This document shows positions 1-11,589 of a stretch of 43,801 bases of DNA, one piece after another. How positions within the stretch are numbered: position 1 is the stretch's first letter; each line of letters opens with the position of its first letter. This DNA comes from Hydnum rufescens UP504 (Eukaryota > Basidiomycota > Agaricomycetes > Cantharellales > Hydnaceae), in the NCBI GenBank assembly GCA_014904985.1, contig MU129150.1, positions 29,373 to 73,173 of the forward strand, written 5' to 3'. The notes beneath the pieces were generated by a model, which had not been told where the DNA came from, made no database searches, and saw only the letters and a list, made by a program, of their open reading frames with translations. The position numbers and the translations under genes were made by a program.

Positions 1-292
1 AAATCTCATGAGTCTGATGCCTAACTCATGAGTCTAACAGTCCAACTCATGAGTCTGATGCCTAACTCATGAGTCTAACAGTCCAACTCATGAGTCTGAT
101 GCCTAACTCATGAGTCTAATGGCCTAACTCATGAGTCTAATGGCCAACTCATGAGTCTAATGGTCCAACTCATGAGTCTGAGGGTCTAATTCATGAGTTT
201 GATGGCCCAACTCATGAGTCTGAGGGTCCAACTCATGAGTCCAGGGCTCAAACCCATGGGTCTGAGGCCAAAGTCATGGGTCTAGGGGTCAA
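1..292. repeat. Tandem array of ~20-21 bp units with CTCATGAG core
   Basis: About 14 head-to-tail units of 20-21 bp are visible, each starting with a form of AACTCATGAGTCT followed by a variable 7-8 bp tail. The core CTCATGAG is its own reverse complement. The first five units alternate between two tail types (GATGCCT and AACAGTCC), giving a 41-bp higher-order period. Later units drift (CATGGG replaces CATGAG from about 250 on) and the array ends against the LTR terminus at 293. The array touches the window edge, so its true length is unknown. It is a minisatellite; nothing here shows a function. Confidence 0.95.
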
Positions 293-886
293 TGTCAGGG
301 CCACGCTGTTGATGAGGGACCAACAAATGTAAACACAAATAATTCCAGCTAAGTCCAGTGTAAGTCCAGCTAAGTCCGCAAGAATCCGGGCAAGAATGAG
401 ATAAGGAGGTTAGGATGTCGGAGGAGTGGTCCAGCAGCCCAGAAGGGACTAGGTGGAAATGAGTACAGTGGTCCTTAAGCTCATGGAGTCAACTGGATGA
501 TACTCAGAGCTGTAGTCTGGGATAACAGCGGAAATCCTGAGATTATGTAATATGAATATGGGATACATGAAGGCTGACCTGTAGTCCGGAGTAACAGCGG
601 AAATCCTGAGAGACCAAAGCTGGGTCTCTGGACTTCGCTCTTGACTACTTATACAGATGACTATACTACCAGGGGAGTGATCACTAAACTGTGGGTGGTT
701 ACAAGGGGGACAGGAACAGGAACAGGAACTCGGCCAGGGGACAAACCGGAAGCAATGGGAAATGAAAGGGAAATGAAACCAAGATAGGTTGGATTTGAGT
801 CAAACCGGAATCAAGCCGGAAGCAAAGTGGACTTGGGCGAAGGAACTAAGCGGGAACTGGACTGGAGGTGGGTGGACAAGGATGGG
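293..886 (+). mobile_element. 5' part of a solo-LTR-like element (family L1)
   Basis: The segment starts TGTCAGGGCCAC and is collinear with the longer copy at 15287-17526 (shared stretches include AATTCCAGCTAAGTCC, the AGAAGGGACTAGG block and the GGGGGACAGGAACAGG block). The longer copy ends CCCTGACA, complementary to the start, which is what LTR ends look like (TG..CA with short inverted termini). This copy loses similarity near 886, just after GGAGGTGGGTGGACA, so its 3' end is missing. It lacks the 1.6-kb insertion found in the other copy and so supplies the empty site (CTAAGTCCAGTGTAAG). No coding capacity is visible. Confidence 0.7.
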
Positions 887-1138
887 TGGGAAAAAGTTAG
901 TGTATGTGGCTCAAACTTGGGGTTAGTGAAGCCATTAATACCAGTGCCTTTTGATTAGAATTACAGAATATCACTGGGCCTTGGCACAGAGGGGAAAACC
1001 TTAATCAGACATGCCATTTTAATACATTCTGAATCCTAAGACATCTGGGAAGTCACTACCTGATGGGAGCCCAGCCACAACATCATGAAAATTTGGTGAG
1101 AGGGAAAGCAATTCCAGGCAGTTGAAATTACTCACAAT
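887..1138. other. Intergenic stretch, nothing recognised
   Basis: CpG-poor sequence between the truncated LTR and the downstream relic. No open frame, repeat or RNA gene is recognised here. It may hold the decayed 3' end of the minus-strand relic that follows. Confidence 0.5.
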
Positions 1139-2640
1139 TTAATTCCATATGTTTTCCAGAAAGCATGGCAGCATGATAAGTGCCTGCACAAGTGAAGGCA
1201 TTAATAGAGAATCATCTTCCCCCTCAAAGTCCACACAGTGAGCCAGGACAGAACCAGAGAACCCAAACACCCAGCTTTCTTCCAACAATATCTTTTTACC
1301 AACTTGGGGGAGATATAAGTAGCACTTGTTGAACTCTCCAAAGGAGATAATGAAGTTAAGAGTTTGCTTTGCATCAGACATATCAAGGTGGAGAATGTCT
1401 GAGGCACCATCAATCAGTGCAATGCAGCTGTAGGGAGCTCCCCAGTGAAGGTAGGGTATTCAGAATATTCTTTTTGATAATTGATGTCCAAGAAGAGCTG
1501 GATCCTGGAAATAAATCCAACATATCATTACTATTGATGGTGAGAAACAAGACAAACACTCACATCCTCATCCTCCACCACAATTTTGGATCCTCCAGGT
1601 GCAAGGTATTCATAATGTGAGGATTGATGTTTTCTTCCAACTCTTGGCAGATTGAGTGAGGTATGTATTGGTGTCAGCAGATTGATTTGTCATTTCTGTT
1701 GTAACCCAAGGATACCCCTTTTTTTTCCCTTTCCTTTTCCTGCTAGCCTTTGCCCAGAATCCAATATGAGTGACAGGTTTGTATTGACCAGTTCATTTGT
1801 CATGTGTATCTTGGGTAGAATTTGAAAATGGATTGGAATCATGATATCCTTGGAGTGCCATTCACATAGTGTCCACAGTACTTTGGGGCAGGGGTAAATG
1901 CCTCAAGATGCCAAGAATGGTGGTGGTGTCAGGCATCCAGTTGGCAGCTTGACCTTTGACAAGTCACCACATACGATGGCCAGTAACTTGTACAGTTTCC
2001 AGGCCATTCTTCCAAGATGATTGGAAGGAATTGAAAACTTTCTCCTGACTGGCAGGGCCTGTTTGATCCCATTGGGTGGGAGGTACACTGGATGACTCGG
2101 GGTACTGGAGGAAAACTCCTCAACTGCCAGGGGCAAAGGCATTAAAATTATATTTACCCTTCAATTCTAGGGGAAATAAAAACCATTTTCATTGGTTTTC
2201 TGCTGATTGAAATGAGCCATTCGATTAGCACAATGATCTTGCTGATAGGGACTCTGACGCTGTTTCTGCTGCTGCCTCTTCTTGTTTCACCTTGTCTTGC
2301 TGTTTCCTTGAACTTCATTTGGGGCAGATCTGCTAAAATTATATCAGGACTATTACCCCTGATATAAATTAATAGGTCTTACATATTATCATGGTAAATA
2401 TCCTTGCCCTTGTTGTTATTATCACCATCATTGCCATCATCCTTGCCTTTGTCATCCTTGTTGCCTTCCTCCTCATCATCTTCAGATGTTTCACCAGTGG
2501 AACCAACTGCCAAGGCCAAGGAGTCCTCCTCTCCTCCAGGTTGATGGTGGTGTTGTGGTGTTTCATCATGTTCTGGATTTCCTCTGACAGTTGCTGAAAC
2601 TCCTCCTATACTCTCCAGCCTATAATTATATGGAGAATGT
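1139..2640 (-). pseudogene. Decayed 2-oxoglutarate/Fe(II) dioxygenase-like (TET/JBP-like) relic
   Basis: Reading the minus strand, a conserved-looking exon runs from about 1440 to 1139. It contains ALIDGASDILHLDMSD, then IISFGEFNKCYLYLPQVG, then FSGSVLAHCVDFEGE. The HLD, the FG.F...YL.LP..G stretch and the later H in LAHCV fit the HxD..H metal-binding layout of double-stranded beta-helix dioxygenases. Transposon-linked TET/JBP proteins of basidiomycetes have this pattern. Upstream on the minus strand a 56-bp GTGAGT..CCAG intron (about 1558-1503) is plausible, and an acidic Lys/Gly/Asp linker (SEDDEEEGNKDDKGKDDG) lies near 2490-2400. Stops and frameshifts interrupt the frame repeatedly. No full domain can be read, so the family call is an inference from spacing and motifs. 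A different cupin-fold oxygenase is the main alternative. Confidence 0.42.
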
Positions 2641-2994
2641 CAATCCACCAAAATGATATTGAAAAAACAGACAAACTGATCAATAGTCATAGGGACAGCA
2701 GTCCCCAATGTATCCTGAGGATCCTTATTTGCATGGAAGACCTCATATGCATGAATTGCTGCATCCCTCTCTCTAGTGAGATAGTCAACCTGGGGTTTCA
2801 GGAACAAATCACTATGAAGCAGCCAGATCAATGATAATCACCAGTGAAAGGATGACTACTCACAAGAAGTCCTCACTCTTCAGCGAAGGACATGGGTCCA
2901 GATATGTGTGGATGTGCATCTTTGCCCTGAGTATTGAGGTTGATGGAGGATCCGGAATTGCCACAAAACCCGGAAGTTGCCAGTTTTTTTTCTC

Positions 2995-3480
2995 TCTCTC
3001 AGCCAACCAAACACAGAAGCTCAAGCAATGAAGATAACTTTGTGCATGAGCTGAAAGTGTATGGGAGGCTGATGGGAGATAGTTTGATTCATTTTAAATT
3101 GTTTCTCTCCTTCCTGTGTCTCCAGTCATCAGCCAACCCAAACACAGAAGGCTCAAGTGATGAAGATAACTTTGTGCATGAGCTGAAACTGTATGGGGGG
3201 GGGGCTGATGGGAGATAGTTTGATTCATTTTTAAATTCATTTCTCTCCTTCCTGCATCTCCAAATCCCAATCAGCCACCACACAAGGGCCTCAAGGCCCA
3301 GATAACTTTGTTGCCCCATGGAGTTGAAAGTTTTAATGGGCTGAAAAATGGGATACTTTTTTATTGTTTTCCTCATTCCTAGGTTCCAGTCCATCAGCAC
3401 CAAATGGCTGAAGCTCAAGGCAATGGAAAGATAATTTGTGCATGAATCCAAAACATGGGAGGTGGGTAGGGATCCCCTTT
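2995..3480. repeat. Tandem repeat of ~125-140 bp, about four diverged units
   Basis: Units begin near 2998, 3124, 3262 and 3390 with a form of TCAGCCAACC.AAACACAGAAG, followed by GATAACTTTGTGCATGAGCTG, a G-rich run, and a pyrimidine-rich block ending in CTCCAG or CTCCAAA. The first two units are nearly identical; the last two are diverged. Each unit looks like a short coding piece (residues NTEGSSDEDNFVHELKLYG in plus frame) followed by an intron-like TTTCTCTCCTTCCTG..CTCCAG tract. This could be a duplicated exon-intron module or a minisatellite that resembles one. Confidence 0.7.
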
Positions 3481-3619
3481 TTTTTGGGTTTACTTTTTGA
3501 CCATTTTCCTCCCTTTCCCTGGTTCCTTCCTGACCCTGCCCCATTTGAAAGAGGAGTAGGAGTTTTGACCAAGACTGTTTTCCATGCCACCCATCTTTTT
3601 CCACAAACCTCACCTGGCC

Positions 3620-5489
3620 CCAGGAAACCCTTTGGGATAAGTTTTGGGGGGAAAATGTTATACTTCTTAGAAATTTAGGGTTCCACCGATAATTGAACTA
3701 ATGGAAAAAATTGGTGTTGTTTTGTTGCCCTAAAAACCCTTAACCCCTAGCCTGAAAATATAGACATTTTGAACAGGGTTAAATTTAGCCACCCACTATG
3801 GTTTCCTGAAAAAATCCACTCCCAACCATTTTTAAATGTTTGAATTCATCCCCAACAACTGGCCCTGTATCCTCCCTCCACATATCCCCTGCCACATATC
3901 CTCCTCACTTTCCTTAATAATTCCTCAACAATCCTCTCTTGATCTTTAGTATATAAGTAGCTAGTTTTTGTACTCTTGCTCCTTAGAAGATGGAGAATAT
4001 ATTGTATTTGATTGATCCTCCCCTCTTGAGAGTCTCTCTGAATCCTTGGGACATCTTCTTCAGTTCCCTCATGTTGAGTATCACTGAGAACCAGTCTCCT
4101 ACTCCCATTTCCTCATGTTGTAAGCAAGAGGTAAGGGGGGGATCTCTGCTACTGTCCACAATGGTGGGATTGTGAATGAAATCAATCTGAATAAATCAGG
4201 TCCAAGTGTATGAAGGTCTTTTAAATTAATGGAAAGTTTACTGTAAGCAATAATTGCCCAAGCAGATAAATCAAGGATGAAGGTGGATCACAAATACCAC
4301 ACCCTAGAGACATGGGGGAAACTAAAGCCTAAAAACTGAGTTCTTTTTGTTCATTGGATTGTTTCCTTGGTATCAATTAGATAGAATTATTTCAATTCCA
4401 ATTCCTGGGGTTTTATGTTTTTAGAATGATTATTCCAAAAAATGGCAATAATCATGAAATCTCCTTGGAGTTTATGAGTCAGGTTGAAAAAATCCATCCC
4501 CCCAGAGCCCTCAATTTTCCTCCATCCTGAATTGTTGGTATTTGGGTATTGATTGGAATGGGTATTTTGAATTTTTGCATCAATTTTTACAAAGGTGGAA
4601 TTTTAAAATTGACTCTTGAATGAACAGAAATAATACACCCTTCAGATAATAAAACCATGGAAGGGGAAATTCAATCAATAGACAACTTCAAATTTATTGG
4701 ATCATTTTTATGTGTGGGGGTTCCATTCATAGATATAATCATTATCTGGGCCCATTTTCACTGAATGAAGTAAAAAATGGACAGAATTGTAACAATATTT
4801 GTAAGGTGGGATCCAACACTTTGAAAGTATTTTTTTTTGGTAGACCACTTCAGTTTTAATTAGCTCAATTTTTAATTGGGAACATTTGATAGGTATTGAT
4901 CATAGCTTTCAGGAGGTCATAAACATGCAAATATTGGATTAAACCTGATGGAGAAAATCACAAAATACTCCTTGAGAGCTCTGCATTTACCCCTATTTGA
5001 TTATGCAACCAGTCTGTATCTGGAACTGAAGACTGCTGCATCCATATTACATAATACTAATTAGATAGACTGCCCTTAAGGCAATGGATGTGTAGGAGAG
5101 GTCAGGGTCATAATCCAAAGGCAAGGTGAATTGCCCAAGGCCTCCACAATTTATACTTGTGGCATGGCATAAATGAATACAATCCCTGTGGCCTGTTGAA
5201 GACCCAGTGTGTTGCCTCATTTACAGGGTAAGGGAACATTCCATTCCCATGGTTTCCAACAACATGGAATTTAAGCTTGTTCTGAAATAAATGAAAGGCA
5301 CAATAAATTGGGAGAGTATTGCTACCTTTGGGAATCATTCATTGGAAAATTTGGTAGTGGTACAAGGTTTTATGTTGTTGGAGGGATAAAATCCCACTAT
5401 GTACATACCTCATCTGGGCCCAACTACCTCCTCAAACAAATCCATATTTCTACATTTCTCTCATATCCACACTCATTATTCCTTTGGCT
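3620..5489. other. AT-rich CpG-poor stretch without recognised genes
   Basis: No frame of convincing length or composition is seen on either strand. A stretch near 3990-4175 stays open but has no recognisable domain and looks like chance. There is no clear terminal repeat or target duplication. It is probably old, mutated transposon sequence. Confidence 0.5.
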
Positions 5490-6240
5490 GTGAAATAGCA
5501 TGGATTCCACATCCCAGGAACCATGGTCCTTTTACTTTTCCTCCACCCTATATACGAGACAATTACTTGCCTGTCCTTGGCACTTCAACAGGCCATCCAG
5601 ATTGTACTTATTTCCAAGCCAGTTTAACCAGGCTATAGCAATTCAACTTGCTTACTTTTGTCCACCTATTGTATCACTATTGGCATATCCAATTGCCTCA
5701 AGGGTGGTATTTGACCTTGGATTATGTAACACAACTCCCACTTTGACCCACGGACTTGTCACATGTTAAATAGGGGCTATTCCAATACTCTCAAGGAGTA
5801 TTTTGCAAATATCTCCACCATTTTTGATCGGATCAACTTGGAAAACAGTTCCCAGAAAGCTACGATTAATACCTATCTAATGGTACCACACACGCATTTA
5901 TTGGATGTGAACTGCATCCACCAGGTCGATTTTACCTCATGCTCCACACTATCCTTCAGTATTTCATGAATATCTCCATCAGTTTTAATCCAATTCTTTA
6001 GGAACGACCACCCCTGGAAAGACACTAAAAATATGCATCGAATGGTACCAAGGTAAAAATGAGCAGATTAGAACTTGGCTTTCTGTAATTTAGTCTCCCC
6101 ATGGCTCATTTCACTTTTACCTCCGCTTTTCTGATTACTAAAGGCAATTATGGTTTAGGAACCCTATTTCCGATAGAGGGTACATCTAGGGCGACCAGTT
6201 CCACCTTTCCTCAAGGGATTTTGTTCTGTAGGAGAGGAGG
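5490..6240 (+). repeat. Dispersed repeat R2, copy A
   Basis: This segment is homologous to the reverse complement of 35430-36230. Shared landmarks in order: an AACAGGCCATCC / GACTTCAATAG region, the block CAATTCAACTTGC, CTCAAGGGTGG / CTTAAGGGTGG, a repeat containing AAGGAGTATTTT..AATATCTCCA, and GATCAACTTG..CAGAAAG. Copy A keeps more CpG (for example near 5830, 5865, 6005 and 6135-6200) than its surroundings, which suggests a younger insertion. Open stretches exist in plus frame (5500-5769) but align only loosely with the other copy at protein level, so I do not call a gene. Confidence 0.65.
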
Positions 6241-8370
6241 AATACCTTGGTTAAGCCATATTCCCCTATTCTGACTTGTTAATTAAATATCTCCTTCAGT
6301 TTTGAAGTTTTTGACTTGATTTCTTTTTCATCATTTTTGCCTTAGTCCCACCTTTCCGCTGGTTACCATAGAATTTTTCTGTGATGTATATTAAGTGCAG
6401 GAGATGCAAATTTCTATCATCTTTTCCCCCATCCCCAGTTGAAAAGCTAGTTGAACTGCTGCTGGTGTTAGGGTAAATTCCACAACTCAACCCCCACTAA
6501 TCATACTTTTGATAGGCTCTCAAGAGGAGGACCTAGAGTGTGATTCCCCAATTTAATAACTCCTTCATTTATTGTCTGGATAGGCTCAGTCTATACAGGA
6601 CAATTTCACCCATCCAAAGACCTCCCTCCCCTCAGACCCTAATGTTCATATTGGCCCCATGATCCCCTCTCTTCATCCTCATATCCATTTCACAGACTGT
6701 GGCTGGATTCAACTTCTGATTCCTGCTTACAATGTGGCAGGGATTTTTCCCTCCAACAGTGGTGCAATATATGGTACAATGCATAAACAGTAATCTCAAG
6801 TATGACTTGTAATAGAGCTTCAAATTAGTAAGACTAGGAAAAAATAGCAAAGGATAGTAGGACTAAGAGGTAGAGTATGGATTTTCTTTTAAAGTGGGAC
6901 ATGGTAGGGGAAGGGGAGGGGGTGACGAGAATTGGTAATATTAGAAGGAAATAATAGGGAAGATATTTATTAGGATGGTGATGGTGAGAGAGAAAAGATG
7001 AAAAGCTTTTGCCACATTAAATAATACCACCCATACCATCAGCAGCACCACTAACAATAACCGCAAAGAACCATTCATGGAGGGCTCAATGAGGCTCCCT
7101 CCAAGTCAAGATATCAAAAATATCTGTCAAGGAAATATTGACCCCACCAAAGCAAGAGCTCCATTTGATACCAGTTAGATATTCACTAAACTCAACCTGT
7201 TAGGATACTATACTTAGCTGGTTATTTTCACCATAGTAGAAAATTGAATATGAACCCTGACAGATGTGGATTTCAACAAGGCCTCTGAGCCAGTGCTGCC
7301 CTATGGAATAGGCATGAGTCGGAGGCTGGGATCCTGGCTATCCAGGTCTTCCCCTATTTGATCTCCAAGCATCAGCAGGCCCTGAGACTGAGCAAGTGCA
7401 ACATTGGAATCCCAGTCCAGATAAGAAATCAGTGAAGACATTGGAAAAGTTGGAATAAGGTGTCCAGGAATACTGAGAAGTTGAACCTGGGCTTCAGCAG
7501 AGAAGGTGAGATCATTACATTCTCCAGGAGGGTACTCAAGCTTATGATCTTCCCCCCTTGAAGGACCCCCAGCAGGCCAGGGAGGCCTCCTTTGAACCTA
7601 GCAGCAAGCTAATATTATATAATATCAATGTTACTTAAAATAGCATCCCAGCAACTACTAACATACCTCAAGGAAGTGGAAGCCATTCCAAGTTTCCAAT
7701 TGCATCCCTTGATTGAAGGAATGGAATTTGTGAGGAGAGTCTGTATGGCCACAAACAACAGTTAGGAGGACAAGCTCCTCCATCTGCAACATTTGGAGTC
7801 CATCAAGCTGGGCAGCACAATTCAGCTACAGCAGCCAAGACCCATCAGTATGTGATCATTCCCCCAGTGAAAAGTGAGAAGTACTAACAGGAAAGTCAAG
7901 ATATGATTCTATGATTGGTTGAATCATGGAACGTCTCCCAGTGCACATGTTATCCAGTGCCAAAATGAGGGAAGGTGAATAACTCTCCAGTAGTGGACAA
8001 GTGAGGGATTCAGTATTATGTGTGAAGCATGGAAGATCCATGCCGATTCAGAGAAGTGGTGTGGGAGGTGCTTGCACCAGAGGATTGATAGAGTTACCAG
8101 AGTGCCCTGACAAAAGCATTTTGAATTTGTAGAGGCATTGGCTTGATACTAGGGCAAGGGGTGCTAGCAACAAGAATCCCTCAATCATCAAGGCTTGTTG
8201 CAATATTACTGCAAGAAGGCGGGACCAGAAACCACTTATCAGTAAGGGTGGTGATTACCTCCCTAACAACCCCATCTCCATGCATGTTTTGTACAGTTCC
8301 TGGTGCTCGTCTGAAAAATAGCACAGGACAAATCAGATGGGTGGAAGGAGGAGATCATTTTAGAGCAGTC
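6241..8370. other. Gene-free CpG-poor stretch
   Basis: Only short frames are present on both strands and none shows a domain I recognise. The part from about 7240 to 7600 has balanced base composition and may be very decayed coding sequence (for example VDFNKASEPVLPYGIGMSRR in a plus frame near 7270), but stops follow at once. No terminal repeats were found. Confidence 0.45.
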
Positions 8371-10136
8371 CTACACTGTAAACTGCCATATTGATGTAAT
8401 AAGTTGGTTGGAAAAGCCACTGTGATAGCACAAGAGTATGACCTGTTCCAGTTGAAGAGATAGGTCCTGGATACTGGTGCCTGTCAGAGTAAACTCCTCA
8501 ATTGGGGTTTGAGAGTCCTGGTGTGAGCATAAGCCAGCTTGGAGAACCATCTCTGGGATTGTAGATGTGGAAGGAAGTGCATCATTGGTGGGAGGATGGT
8601 AGGGAATGGTCCATAGGCCTCGAACTGGCTCCTCCTGTTGGCCTCCATCAGTATGAATTGCCATTGGGTCTTGTTGCTGCCAAGAAAAACAAGTGAGATC
8701 TTCTGAACAAGAAAGTAAAGAGATTATGCACAAGGGAATCTAGGACATCATCCATCTGTACAATCCCCTGATTATGAGACTCTGAATCATCCATTTCTGT
8801 GTCACTAACAGCCATGGAATCATCTGGGCATTCAATGAGCTCACATAAGGCCTCATCATGATAGGCATCATCACCATCAGTCTCAGCATAGAGGACTGCA
8901 GAATCAGCAGCAATACTCCAGGATAATCAAATGCCTCCACACTGGTGGTGCATACCACAACCCCCTAAAACTCCAACATTTGTCTCCAGAAAAGGAGATA
9001 TAGATGCTAGGGAATAGGACATTGAAGATATGTTTATGAAGTGAGGAACTATCCAACTCACCAATGTAGAATGTGAATATACCATCCACCATATGGAAGG
9101 TCCAAAGTGAATTCGCTGGATGTGGATGAAGGATACACTCATGGAGGGATAGATTTGGCAAGGGAATAGGTTCAAGTCATGAATGCCTGGGGAGTCTGAG
9201 GCTAAAGTATTTTTTCCCATTCATAATTGGGACCAACAAGAAGAAATCAGGGCATGGTACCCCATTGGGATTCTGGCCAAGATCAGGAAATACAGCCTGA
9301 AGGGGATACATACTCCAGGTTTGTTTTGCCATTGCCAGTGCAGCAGAAAAGGACATATCTGGGGATAGATGATGGAGAACAACCCCATGGTTGGCCTCAT
9401 TAAGATGATAGAGGTAGTGAGCTTGAAAGTCCTCATGGACAATGCAAATCTGACATCCAGCAGATCAGAGAGATGGGAGATTCCCCATAGCAAACCTGTG
9501 CTCACTCTGATAGTTGAAATCAGTGGACTGTTGCCTCAATTCTGTCAGCCAACTTACCTCAGATGCACAAAGGTAAAATTGAATATCCAAGTGTGGTGGG
9601 TCCACCAGAGCTGTCTGATGAACCGAGGGTGGTGATACAGGCACTGAGTGAGAAGGGCCTTGAGGGCTGGGTCCCTTCACCTGCCCCTGCCAGTATCTAG
9701 GGAGCCCCTGTGACACTGAGCTGCTTCCCATTGCTCAGCAGCAACATGATCCATTGGGAAGCCTGCTGCAGGGATACCTCACACACCTCCAGTTGCTCCT
9801 GGGGATAACAGAGAGGAATCTCCTCAACCTCCATAGGGAAGGATGGGTGAGTTGAGTGGAAGTGGAAGTGGGAGTGGTGCCAAGCCCCATGGTCTCAGTG
9901 GCATGTCCAGTATATAATGGGGGAGGTGCCAGAGGAGGAATCAAAGGAAGGTGTGTAGGCAATGGAGTTGCTGGCTGCTGAGCTGGAGTAGTGAGAACTG
10001 TAGTATCTGGGGGCTGTGCAGAGTTAAGACCAGGACTGGTGGCAGCAGCAGCAGTATTAAACTGAGACATCAAGAGTTGGTAGATTAGATGAAGTTGATC
10101 CTGCCCTGTAGCTGAGTCTGGTGGGGGTAGGGACAT
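8371..10136 (-). pseudogene. Broken gene of unknown family, Pro/Thr-rich N-terminus and acidic C-terminal part
   Basis: A Met at 10136 opens MSLPPPDSATGQDQLHLIYQ, followed by a Pro/Thr/Ala-rich segment to about 9860. After a frameshift the next frame gives MEVEEIPLCYPQEQLEVCEV. Further frames give FYLCASEVSWLTELRQQSTD and FNYQSEHRFAMGNLPSL, then (after a stop near 9465) CQICIVHEDFQAHYLYHLNE and a stretch rich in aromatic residues to 9183. Another piece near 9160-8980 reads WTFHMVDGIFTFYIGELDSS. An acidic stretch follows near 8890-8770 (YAETDGDDAYHDEALCELIE), then a last frame from 8733 to 8371. The order is consistent with one gene of about 550 codons broken by at least four stops or frameshifts. 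I do not recognise the family; a transposon-borne accessory protein is possible. No catalytic motif was identified. Confidence 0.5.
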
Positions 10137-10283
10137 TATGAAGGAATGAGTGAAGGAATGAGCAAGACAATGTTCAAAGATGGGGCAGATGAAGAAAAAA
10201 TAAATGCTCTCAAGAATTGGGGTGAGGATGCATCTGGGTGTCTGTGTGCACTGGTGTCTGTGCACCTGCAGTTTTCTGACCAT

Positions 10284-11589
10284 AACATTGTATCATTAGT
10301 GGTTGAGTGCAGGTATATCACACCAAAAGGGCAGGCAAATCAGAACTCAGATACCAAATCAAAATGAGAAAGATTATGTAATGTGAGTTTAAAACAGAAA
10401 ATGAAGTATTTGGACTGGGGAATGGGTATTTATTACTTTTCAACAGATATGCTCATAAATAATATCCAAGTCAAATTACCTAATTTGCATTCTGCTTACT
10501 AATCTTACTTATTTTGTTTCTTCCATTTCCAATTCTTGATGAAAATGGGGCCAAAGCCACAAAATCTTCAGGTGAAACTAAGCAAGCTGGCTAGCATCAG
10601 GAAAATCAATCTGCACTTTGAAGTCTCTGAAGCTCAAGGAGCCCAAAACAGAACACCTTGGTCAGCTACAAAACTGGGCCTAACTAGGCCCAAAAACAAG
10701 GCACTATTTGGGCCTAAGTGGGGTCAAATCCTGTGGGGCCCCAAGGGGTCTTTTGGAGACTTTGGGATTTTCACTGTTTTGCCAGATATAAGCTTTTATC
10801 TGCATTAACACCAATCTTTGGGTATTCAGGGGTTTATCAGTGATAATCATGAAGTCTACTGCCTTTTGGGCCTAACCAGGCCTACATCACAGGAGCCTCA
10901 ATGGGGACTTCAGCCTGGTTCATTCGGATTAGAATTTAAAAAAACTAATGTGATTAAGTAGACTATGTACAAAGGTGGTGATCAATGTATCAGATGAACT
11001 GAACAAAATTTGATGAAGTTGTTAGGAACAATTATCTTGGGGAACAAGTAAACTGAAATTTGCATCATCCCAAGGTAAAGTTGAGGGCTGTGTCAGTTGC
11101 CAAGCCAAATTTTGGATTGAAATATCATGTAGAATTTCAGGCTGGTCAGCCATATGGCTTTACCTCAAAAGGAGTACCATTTTGACATACTATCATGGCC
11201 AGAGAGGGTGAAATTGGGGTTGATGTCAAATGATGATCAAAAACTGAATTTTGACCTCAGATTGGTGGGTTTGACATCAAATTTGACATCAACGATTGTC
11301 AACAGCCTGAAGATGAAGGACTTCTCAAATATTCAGTACAACCCCCTGGCTGTGCATTATGTGCAACTAAGGCCAACAGCTCAGTAGCTTGGCTCAATCA
11401 TATGAAAGAGATCACATAGTGCATTGAGTACCACATCAAAATACAGGTGGGTGGACTAGGTATAGTTCAATGGGGCATGGATGATAGATTCACCATGAAT
11501 ATACTAGTACATAGGGAAGGAATGATGGAAGAATTTGAAAGAGGGGCAGAAAAGGGCACAGGTTTGGGTGGTAAGAGGAATCAAACAAG
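10284..11589. other. CpG-poor stretch with short palindromic motifs, no gene recognised
   Basis: Contains repeated GGGCCTAACTAGGCCC-like palindromes (about 10676 and 10867). At 11100-11300 there is a block with CTCAAAAGGAGTACCATTTTGA and TTTGACATCAA, which reappears in inverse order near 17840-17970. These are probably pieces of a decayed small inverted-repeat transposon. The frames present are short and carry no recognised domain. Confidence 0.45.

Noticed and set aside
1..292. CRISPR-like array
   Set aside because: Units are 20-21 bp with no separate unique spacers of constant length, and the context is fungal. It is a plain tandem repeat.
2391..2597. Plus-strand ORF with strong membrane helix
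   Set aside because: It is the complement of an Asp/Lys/Gly-rich linker on the minus strand; the hydrophobicity comes from reading GAT/GAC-rich sequence backwards.
3089..3613. 174-codon minus-strand ORF
   Set aside because: It runs across the tandem repeat units without keeping a periodic protein, and shows no domain.
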